Shown here: positions 1 to 5,170 of the stretch, in pieces
Layout: every line of letters begins with the position of its first letter
Position numbering within the stretch: the first letter of the stretch is position 1
Source: an uncultured Candidatus Melainabacteria bacterium
Lineage (GTDB): Bacteria; Cyanobacteriota; Vampirovibrionia; Gastranaerophilales; Gastranaerophilaceae
Reading direction: 5' to 3'
NCBI GenBank assembly: GCA_937891325.1
Contig: CALAFU010000137.1
Span: forward strand, 1-6,063
DNA length: 6,063 nucleotides
The notes under the pieces: generated by a model
Told to the model about the DNA's origin: nothing
Databases searched by the model: none
What the model saw: the letters and a program-made list of their open reading frames with translations, nothing else
Program-made: the position numbers and the translations under genes

Positions 1-486
1 CATAAAGTCGAAGTTTTTCAATCTAAAACGGCTGTCATATCTGCCTAAACCTGTTCTTGGGTCTAGGATATAGTTTAACAATAACCAGCCTTTTGGATTT
101 TTAATTTCATCTGCAGTAACATTTCCAGAATCAGCTCTATCAACAGCATCAAGCATTTCGCTCCATTCTTTAGGGAATTTGTCTGCACCACCAAAATATT
201 CATAAATAACTCTTGTTGCTGATTTTGCAACAGGGTTGATAATGTGGTTAGAACGGTGACCGTATGCTCTTACGTCTTCTGAGAAATGGTGGTCAAAAAC
301 AAAATGAGCATTTTCATTATATGGTAAGTTTGTGATGATATCATTATCAGTCACTTCAATTTTACCGTCTTGCATATCTTTTGGGTGACAGAATTTAATT
401 TCATCAATCATACCAAATTTTTTCAACAATGTAGCTGACATAATACCGTCTAAATCTGCACGTGTTAACAATCTGTACTTTTTCAT
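1..486 (-). CDS. DHH-family phosphoesterase (exopolyphosphatase-like), N-terminal part, cut by window edge
   Basis: The first 162 residues of a protein running off the low-coordinate end of the window. The ATG at 486-484 has an AAAGGA Shine-Dalgarno (494-499) seven bases upstream. Seen: an N-terminal TRADLDG motif (residues 8-14, metal-binding Asp11 and Asp13), FDHH at 64-67, which is the family's namesake Asp-His-His triad, and DRAD at 116-119, which looks like the next metal-binding Asp motif. These are motifs of the DHH superfamily, cytoplasmic Mn/Mg-dependent phosphoesterases that include RecJ, NrnA-type oligoribonucleases, c-di-AMP phosphodiesterases and family II pyrophosphatases or exopolyphosphatases. 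No signal peptide is present. The substrate cannot be fixed from this half: a C-terminal DHHA1 substrate-binding domain would lie outside the window. The text resembles proteins usually annotated 'exopolyphosphatase-like', but that name is weak. It lies 23 bases behind the Skp-like gene and is probably co-transcribed with it. Confidence is high for the superfamily and low for the substrate. Confidence 0.85.
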   Translation of the reverse strand, partial: MKKYRLLTRADLDGIMSATLLKKFGMIDEIKFCHPKDMQDGKIEVTDNDIITNLPYNENAHFVFDHHFSEDVRAYGHRSNHIINPVAKSATRVIYEYFGGADKFPKEWSEMLDAVDRADSGNVTADEIKNPKGWLLLNYILDPRTGLGRYDSRFRLKNFDFM

Positions 487-509
487 TCTTTTTTCCTTTA
501 CTCTAATTC

Positions 510-971
510 TTACTTAACTAATTTTTGAACTTCTGTTGTAATATCAGTACCACCGTACAATACAACGCCTTTTGCAAGAACTAAATCATAACCAGATTTT
601 TTAGCTTGTGCTTGAATTGTAGTTGAAATTGATTTGTCGATATCAGCCAATTTTTTTGCATAAACTTTATCGTTTTCAGTTTTCATCTTTACAACAGTGT
701 TTTCTGCATTTTTCATTATTTCATTACGTTTTTTAGTATCTTTTTCTTTTAATGCTTGATTTTGTGCTGTTTCATAAACTTTTTTGATTTGTTCCATTTT
801 TGAATGTTGTTCTTTTTTCAAAGTAGCAACTTGTTTTGATGATGAAACAACTTTTGCAACATCTACAACAGCAACTTTATAATTTGCTGGAACTCCTGAC
901 ATAGCAAAGTTATTAGCACATAAGCCTAACATAAATGCTATTACAGTAAGTGGTACTATTTTCTTAAACAT
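510..971 (-). CDS. Skp/OmpH-family periplasmic chaperone
   Basis: Complete 153-residue protein, close to the usual 160-170 of the Skp/OmpH family, which holds unfolded outer-membrane proteins in the periplasm as a trimer with coiled-coil tentacles. Seen: a signal peptide (basic MFKK, hydrophobic core to about residue 18, likely cleavage after NFA at 23); a first beta segment KVAVVDVAKVV at 32-42; a long charged Lys/Glu/Gln helix from about 46 to 125 that would form the tentacle hairpin; and the closing GYDLVLAKGVVLYGG segment (127-141) followed by TDITTEVQKLVK, typical of the family's C-terminal body. Cys18 follows LGL, not a proper lipobox, so it is probably not a lipoprotein. The ATG at 971-969 has AAAGGAG (979-985) seven bases upstream. 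It is the first gene after a 101-base gap and probably heads a unit with the DHH gene. Client proteins cannot be read from the sequence. The usual neighbours in proteobacteria (bamA, lpxD, fabZ) are absent. Confidence 0.88.
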   Translation of the reverse strand: MFKKIVPLTVIAFMLGLCANNFAMSGVPANYKVAVVDVAKVVSSSKQVATLKKEQHSKMEQIKKVYETAQNQALKEKDTKKRNEIMKNAENTVVKMKTENDKVYAKKLADIDKSISTTIQAQAKKSGYDLVLAKGVVLYGGTDITTEVQKLVK

Positions 972-1014
972 ATCAACTCTCCTTTATTTTAAGATACAGT
1001 ATAACTTATTTATA

Positions 1015-1044
1015 ATTGTAATATAAACAAAATAATATTGTCTA
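1015..1044 (-). promoter_or_regulatory. Possible sigma-70-type promoter for the Skp-like gene
   Basis: On the minus strand, TAGACA (1044-1039, five of six matches to TTGACA) is followed after 18 bases by TACAAT (1020-1015, five of six matches to TATAAT). This leaves roughly 35 bases to the ribosome-binding site. It is the best candidate in the only 101-base gap of the lower half of the window, but the gap is so AT-rich that chance -10-like matches are expected. Confidence 0.35.
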
Positions 1045-1048
1045 ATTT

Positions 1049-1064
1049 GTTAAATACACTTAAC
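1049..1064. other. Small AT-rich palindrome between the WG-repeat and Skp-like genes
   Basis: GTTAAATACACTTAAC has five-base perfect arms (GTTAA/TTAAC) and a sixth possible G-T wobble pair. It lies 9 bases after the WG-protein stop codon and just upstream of the candidate promoter for the Skp-like gene. It could be an operator half-site pair or a weak hairpin. It has no GC-rich stem and no adjacent U run, so it is not a convincing intrinsic terminator. Confidence 0.25.
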
Positions 1065-1072
1065 CTAAAAGA

Positions 1073-2122
1073 CTAAAATACCAAGCCTGTCCAGTCAAAT
1101 TCAAATGGTATAACTGTCTTACCCTTCTTGTCTATAAAACCCCATTTGTTATTTAACAAAACTGCAGCAATACCGTCTTTAAAACTACTTGTGGCAGAAT
1201 ATTTAACTGAAATAACAGGTTCTCCGTATTTATCCGCAAAACCACAAGTTGTAGGATTTACACAGATTTCAGCTAAACCTTCTGAAAAACCTGATGCTAT
1301 ACTGTAAGATTTGCCAAAGATATTTTCACCATTTTCATCAATATAATACCAACGAGTGTCTGAGCCTTGAACAGCACCAATACCTTCTGAAAAATCAACT
1401 GTCCAAATATACTTGAACGGCAAAACTTCTCTACCTTTTTTATCAATATATCCGCAACGAATTGCATTATTAATATTTGGCATAATCTTGCAAGCGCTAA
1501 TTTTATCACTTGCTAAAACGCCCAATGCTTGATATTCCATAGGAATTACAAGTTTTCCTCGTTTGTTAATTGCCCCCCACATATCACCGCGTTGAACATT
1601 TGCAACACCATTTACAAAACTTGTAACTTTATCATATTCAAAAGGAATTACTTCCATATTTAATTTATTTACATAACCACATTGCCCAATATCCCTACAT
1701 ACAGGAGCTTTTCCTTGAGCAAAATTATCCGCAGAAATATAATCCATAGGAATAACAAGTTTACCTTTTTTATTGATAAAACCGCATTTATCATCTTTTC
1801 TCACAACCGCTAAACCGTTTACAAAAGAGTAAGCCTCATCATATTCAAATTTAATTTTTACATTTCCTTTTTTATCAATAAAACCACATTTGAAATCTTC
1901 ACAAGCGACAGCCAAGCCCTCTTGAACTTTTCCTAAAATTTGATATTTATAAGGAACAACAACTTTTCCTTTTCTATCAATAAAGCCCCATTTGTTGTTT
2001 TTACAAACATTTAATAGCTTAACTTTATGAGAATTTGTATTTACAAAAAATAAAGTTAAAACTACGATTAAAAGTACGCAAATAGACGTTGCTACTGCAA
2101 TTATAAGTTTTTTGTTTTGCAT
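1073..2122 (-). CDS. Membrane-anchored WG-repeat protein with cysteine-substituted repeats
   Basis: Complete 349-residue protein. Residues 1-5 are basic, 6-27 form one hydrophobic helix (signal anchor or uncleaved signal), and the rest from about 34 is an array of repeats of 34-35 residues with the pattern WGFIDKKGKxVIPxxYxxxxxFxxGLAxV. These are WG (WG_beta_rep) repeats, found in bacterial surface or extracytoplasmic proteins, probably beta-rich, with poorly known roles, often suspected to be protein binding. Repeat key positions are W45, C79, C113, C148, W182, C223, W258, C293 and W327: eight full units and one that stops after the VIPFEF strand. The spacing is constant except for an extra 6-7 residues before C223. 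In five units the hallmark Trp is Cys. Start: the ATG at 2122-2120 has AAAAGGA (2129-2135) six bases upstream. It is the last gene of the probable gatB-SIS-WG operon, 21 bases after the SIS gene. By topology the repeats should face the periplasm. No catalytic motif is visible and the specific function is unknown. Confidence 0.85.
   Translation of the reverse strand: MQNKKLIIAVATSICVLLIVVLTLFFVNTNSHKVKLLNVCKNNKWGFIDRKGKVVVPYKYQILGKVQEGLAVACEDFKCGFIDKKGNVKIKFEYDEAYSFVNGLAVVRKDDKCGFINKKGKLVIPMDYISADNFAQGKAPVCRDIGQCGYVNKLNMEVIPFEYDKVTSFVNGVANVQRGDMWGAINKRGKLVIPMEYQALGVLASDKISACKIMPNINNAIRCGYIDKKGREVLPFKYIWTVDFSEGIGAVQGSDTRWYYIDENGENIFGKSYSIASGFSEGLAEICVNPTTCGFADKYGEPVISVKYSATSSFKDGIAAVLLNNKWGFIDKKGKTVIPFEFDWTGLVF
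1076..1999 (-). repeat. Tandem WG-repeat coding array (eight full units plus one partial)
   Basis: About 102-105 bases per unit, coding for the WG repeats of the enclosing gene. The units are recognisable at DNA level by recurring minus-strand GATAAAAAAGG-like segments, but have diverged in most other positions, so this is an old internal duplication, not a recent satellite. One unit, the fifth, is longer by about 20 bases. Confidence 0.75.
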
Positions 2123-2143
2123 AAAAAATCCTTTTTATGTAGA

Positions 2144-3211
2144 TTAGTTTTCTTTAACGACCTTAACAAGTCCTTTTGGTTTGTCGACATTACGACCCAA
2201 TTTTTTAGCAATTTCTAACGCTAACATTTGAATTACAACTGCGTTAGAAAACATTCTCAAGGTTGGATCTTCATTATCAATTGTTATATTAAAGTTTGGT
2301 GTAATTCTTTCGTGAGAACGACCAATAATATATATTGGCGGATTATAATCTTTTTTAATTTTTTCCAAGTTCTTTGCTGAAGAATAAGAAACTCCTGATG
2401 CTGAAACATAAACTAATGGAATTTTATTGTTTAAAACAGCAACGTGACCATGCATGAATTCGCCTAAAATCATTGCAGTAACATTCAAGTAAGAAGTTTC
2501 TTGAATTTTTAACGCTGCTTCTTTTGCTAAAGCATAAGAAATTCCGTCAGCAGTAATAATGAAATTCTTTTCTTTTTTCAACATGCCTGCAAGTTGGTTA
2601 ATCTTTTTGCTCATATCAAATGTTTGCAAAATTACATAAGGTAATGTTTTCAAACTTTGAATTTTGTCGTTTACATCAATGTTTCTAATTTGCGCATACT
2701 TTAGAGTCAACAAGTACAAGCAAAGCATTTGAGCTGTAAATGATTTTGTTGCGGCAATACTTTTTTCTTCACCAGCATAGCAATTAATTACATAATCAGC
2801 AAGTTTTGCCATTGAAGATTTTTCATTATTTGTAATAACTAAAATCCTCATACCCAATTGTTGAGCGCGTTTTGCTGCACGTAAAGTGTCACTTGTTTCG
2901 CCAGATTGAGTAATGAATATATATAGTGTACCTTCATCAGCCGGAGCTTTAGGTTTCAATAGATATTCACTAGAATAAATTGCACGGGCAGAAATATCTG
3001 CAACAGTTCCAAACAAATCTGCACCATATCTAGCACAATGGTAAGAAGAACCGCTTGCAACCAAAACTATTTTTGAAACATCTTGAGGAACGTCCATTTC
3101 AACTTTGTTTTCGACTGAAATATACTCCTCTATAATTTTTCCTAAAATTACAGGTTGTTCGTGTATTTCTAAATCCATGCAAGTTTTTTTGTTTGTAATG
3201 AAGTTTTCCAT
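2144..3211 (-). CDS. Stand-alone SIS-domain sugar-phosphate isomerase/deaminase (GlmS isomerase-half homologue)
   Basis: Complete 355-residue cytoplasmic protein with two SIS (sugar isomerase) domains, aligning end to end with the C-terminal half of glucosamine-6-phosphate synthase GlmS: EIHEQP at 15-20, sugar-phosphate loop GSSYHCA at 54-60, TQSGETSDT at 101-109, ATKSF at 154-158, ALKIQETSY at 233-241, GEFMHGH at 250-256 and KPKGLVK at 344-350. By alignment the E. coli GlmS isomerase residues Lys485, Glu488, His504 and Lys603 correspond to Lys235, Glu238, His254 and Lys350, all present. The N-terminal glutaminase domain with its Cys nucleophile is absent and the start is well placed (AAGAGG-type site at 3217-3223, five bases from ATG), so this is not a truncated GlmS. 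Known enzymes of this build include SIS-type glucosamine-6-phosphate deaminases (GlmD/NagB-II), AgaS and FrlB. An amino-sugar phosphate substrate is likely; the direction and exact sugar are inference. It lies 25 bases behind gatB and 21 before the WG gene. Confidence 0.85.
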   Translation of the reverse strand: MENFITNKKTCMDLEIHEQPVILGKIIEEYISVENKVEMDVPQDVSKIVLVASGSSYHCARYGADLFGTVADISARAIYSSEYLLKPKAPADEGTLYIFITQSGETSDTLRAAKRAQQLGMRILVITNNEKSSMAKLADYVINCYAGEEKSIAATKSFTAQMLCLYLLTLKYAQIRNIDVNDKIQSLKTLPYVILQTFDMSKKINQLAGMLKKEKNFIITADGISYALAKEAALKIQETSYLNVTAMILGEFMHGHVAVLNNKIPLVYVSASGVSYSSAKNLEKIKKDYNPPIYIIGRSHERITPNFNITIDNEDPTLRMFSNAVVIQMLALEIAKKLGRNVDKPKGLVKVVKEN

Positions 3212-3236
3212 TGAAGCCTCTTTCTCAATTTAGCTA

Positions 3237-4679
3237 TTAACCTAACAATTCTTTTAAGATTTGGTTAACGCTTTGAGGGTTAGCTCTACCTTTAGTTTCT
3301 TTCATTACTTGACCAACGAAGAAACCAAATAATTTGTCTTTACCGCCTCTATAAGCTTCAACTTGGCTTGGGTTAGCATCAATAATCTTTTGAGCAATTT
3401 CTTTAATAGCACCTGTATCAGAGATTTGGCTTAAACCTTTCTTTTCTACAATTGCTGATGCTTTTTCACCTGTTTCCATCATTTCAACAATAATTTGTTT
3501 ACCAATGTTGTTTGAAATTGTAGCTTTTTCAATTAAGCCAATTAATTCAACTAAGTTTTCTGGAGTTAATTTTGTTTCGTTGATAGAAAGTTTTTGTTCT
3601 TTCAAATATGCTGCAACTTCACCCATTAAGAAGTTTACGGCAATTTTTGGATTTCCACCAGCTTTTAGAACTTCGTCAAAGAACATTGCAAGTTCATATT
3701 GAGCTACGATTACACTTGCATCGTATTCACTTAAACCTAAATCCATATAACGTTGACGTTTTTGTTCTGGTAATTCAGGCATTGTAGCTTTAACTCTATC
3801 AATCCATTCTTGAGAAATTTCTAATGGCATTAAGTCTGGTTCAGGGAAGTATCTGTAATCGTGAGCATCTTCTTTACCACGCATTGAACGAGTTACACCT
3901 GCGTTGTCGTCCCACAATCTAGTTTCTTGAACAACTTCTTCACCATCTTCAACAAGTTCAATTTGTCTATCAATTTCATATTCTAAAGCTCTTTCTAGTG
4001 CTTTGAATGAGTTTACGTTTTTAATTTCTGCACGAGTACCGAATTTGTTTGAACCTTTTGGCATAATTGAAATGTTAGCATCACATCTCATTGAACCTTC
4101 TTCTAAGTTACCGTCACAAACACCTACATAACGTACAATGTTTCTTAATTCTTCCATGTATTCACGAGCTTCTTGAGGTGAGCGCATATCAGGTTCTGAT
4201 ACAATTTCTAGTAATGGTGTGCCAGCTCTATTCAAGTCAACTAAAGAATATGAAGAACCTGCTAAACCGTCAGCACCAGCGTGAACTAATTTTCCGGCAT
4301 CTTCTTCTAAGTGAGCTCTTGTGATACCAATCTTTTTACCATTTACCATTAAGTAGCCTTTTCCACAAATTGGTTCATCATATTGAGAAATTTGGTAACC
4401 TTTTGGTAGGTCAGGATAGAAATATTGTTTTCTATCGAATTTACATTTATGAGCGATTTCACAGTTTAAAGCTAAACCTGTTAAAATACCCATATCAACA
4501 ACAGCTCTGTTTAACACAGGTAAAACCCCTGGCATACCTAATGTAATAGGGCTGATTTGTGTATTTTGTTCATTTCCGAATTCACAACCGTCTGGTGCAA
4601 AAATTTTTGTATTAGTTTTTAATTGAGCGTGTACTTCTAAGCCAATTACGACTTCATATTTTTCTCTTAAATCTTCCAT
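3237..4679 (-). CDS. gatB: Aspartyl/glutamyl-tRNA(Asn/Gln) amidotransferase subunit B
   Basis: Complete 480 residues, the usual length of GatB. With GatA (glutaminase) and GatC it forms the cytoplasmic GatCAB enzyme that converts Glu-tRNA(Gln), and often Asp-tRNA(Asn), to the amidated form; GatB activates the misacylated end with ATP and receives ammonia through a channel. Seen: GLEVHAQL at 13-20 (Glu15/His17 of the metal site), MPGVLPVLN at 49-57, KFDRKQYFYPDLPKGYQISQ at 80-99, HLEEDAGK at 123-130, DLNRAGTPLLEIVSEPD at 148-164, EGSMRCDANIS at 194-204, GKEDAHDYRYFPEPDL at 268-283, then the helical GatB/YqeY tRNA-binding tail from about 330, ending in FGFFVGQVMK and ANPQSVNQ. TCAGGAG (4686-4692) lies six bases before the ATG. 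gatA and gatC are not adjacent, as is common in cyanobacteria. Codons look more regular and GC somewhat higher than in the glycosyltransferase genes upstream, as expected for a housekeeping gene. Probable first gene of a gatB-SIS-WG operon. Confidence 0.97.
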   Translation of the reverse strand: MEDLREKYEVVIGLEVHAQLKTNTKIFAPDGCEFGNEQNTQISPITLGMPGVLPVLNRAVVDMGILTGLALNCEIAHKCKFDRKQYFYPDLPKGYQISQYDEPICGKGYLMVNGKKIGITRAHLEEDAGKLVHAGADGLAGSSYSLVDLNRAGTPLLEIVSEPDMRSPQEAREYMEELRNIVRYVGVCDGNLEEGSMRCDANISIMPKGSNKFGTRAEIKNVNSFKALERALEYEIDRQIELVEDGEEVVQETRLWDDNAGVTRSMRGKEDAHDYRYFPEPDLMPLEISQEWIDRVKATMPELPEQKRQRYMDLGLSEYDASVIVAQYELAMFFDEVLKAGGNPKIAVNFLMGEVAAYLKEQKLSINETKLTPENLVELIGLIEKATISNNIGKQIIVEMMETGEKASAIVEKKGLSQISDTGAIKEIAQKIIDANPSQVEAYRGGKDKLFGFFVGQVMKETKGRANPQSVNQILKELLG

Positions 4680-4705
4680 TTTTATCTCCTGAAATTTTTT
4701 CTTTT

Positions 4706-4714
4706 ATTTTACCA
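4706..4714 (-). promoter_or_regulatory. Possible extended -10 promoter for gatB
   Basis: The minus strand reads TGG-TAAAAT here, an extended -10 (TGn plus a five-of-six match to TATAAT), 26 bases upstream of the gatB start codon. No recognisable -35 lies 16-18 bases further upstream (the 17-spacer hexamer is AACAAT). The short leader would still hold the Shine-Dalgarno. If real it separates gatB expression from the glycosyltransferase unit. The evidence is weak in such AT-rich DNA. Confidence 0.28.
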
Positions 4715-4717
4715 CAA

Positions 4718-4757
4718 ATATTCAAATTATTGTTTTTCATAAACAAAAATTGAATAT
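4718..4757 (-). terminator. AT-rich stem-loop over the stop codon upstream of gatB (possible 3' end hairpin)
   Basis: An eight-base perfect inverted repeat (ATATTCAA 4718-4725 and TTGAATAT 4750-4757) encloses a second stem (4727-4735 against 4741-4749, one A-A mismatch) around a five-base loop, with one bulged A at 4726: 16 pairs in all. It spans the last codons and stop of the 147-aa ORF, the position of a transcript 3' end. Only three U residues follow on the minus-strand transcript (TTTG) and there are only two G-C pairs, so it is at best a weak terminator or a 3' stabilising hairpin. Confidence 0.35.
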
Positions 4758-5170
4758 CCTGCATCTTGAACTTGAACAGAACCCAAAGGTTTCAATGATT
4801 GTTGTGCAATATCTAAGCTATCTTTAGTCACTTTTGACATCATCATAACAAACAAATTCATATTTTGATAGTTGTTTACATCATTAAGTATTTGCCAATT
4901 TTTGATTAATGGCATAGTGAAACCGTCTCGATAAGAAATTAAAATTAATCTATCACCTTTATTCATTTTATCAATGTAATTTGTCTTTAAATTGTTATAA
5001 TATGGACTCATTACAATATTTTTAGTAATATAGTCATACATAAAGGCTCTGACATTTTTCTTATCTATATTTTTTGTACCAAAGTAAAATTCTAAAGAAT
5101 CTTCGCCTTTTAACAAAAGCATATCATCAGCCTCAAAAGGTATATAAACGCCATGTGGTACATATCTCAT
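4727..5170 (-). CDS. Probable detached C-terminal domain of the GT39-like glycosyltransferase
   Basis: A 147-residue ORF without signal peptide or membrane helix. It contains mixed alpha/beta segments such as DRLILISYRDGFTMPLIKNW (73-92) and ends in a small beta tail, QDAGYSIFVYEKQ. I do not recognise it as a free-standing family. Its start (ATG 5170-5168) overlaps the upstream stop as ATGA and has no Shine-Dalgarno: the preceding bases are CTTATCAAAAATT. No other usual start codon exists in this frame before the upstream in-frame stop. GT39-type enzymes end in a soluble domain after the last membrane helix, which is what the upstream gene lacks. Adding one A to the A5 run at 5173-5177 joins the two frames as YQK-I-MRYVPHG. 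I therefore read it as the C-terminal domain of the same protein, split by a frameshift, a sequence error, or expressed through coupled translation or -1 slippage. A genuine small accessory subunit is the alternative. Confidence 0.6.
   Translation of the reverse strand: MRYVPHGVYIPFEADDMLLLKGEDSLEFYFGTKNIDKKNVRAFMYDYITKNIVMSPYYNNLKTNYIDKMNKGDRLILISYRDGFTMPLIKNWQILNDVNNYQNMNLFVMMMSKVTKDSLDIAQQSLKPLGSVQVQDAGYSIFVYEKQ

Noticed and set aside
899..971. Possible lipoprotein signal in the Skp-like protein (Cys18 after LGL)
   Set aside because: The residue before Cys is Leu, not Gly, Ala or Ser, while NFA at 21-23 gives a normal signal peptidase I site.
1297..1509. A 70-codon minus-strand open frame inside the WG-repeat gene
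   Set aside because: It lies wholly within the repeat gene in another frame, has no recognisable motif, and is a by-product of the repetitive AT-rich coding sequence.
1076..1999. CRISPR-like or satellite array, because of roughly 102-base periodicity
   Set aside because: The period is explained by the protein repeats, units are diverged at DNA level, and there are no identical short repeats with unique spacers.
2123..2143. AAAA-GGA-TTTT mini-hairpin hiding the WG gene's Shine-Dalgarno
   Set aside because: Four A-U pairs around a three-base loop are too weak to be stable, and such motifs are expected by chance at this base composition.
3505..3702. A 65-codon plus-strand open frame
   Set aside because: It is antisense to the conserved C-terminal part of gatB and has no ribosome-binding site or family resemblance.
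4091..4324. A 77-codon plus-strand open frame
   Set aside because: It is antisense to the catalytic core of gatB, where codons are constrained, so a chance open frame is the simplest reading.
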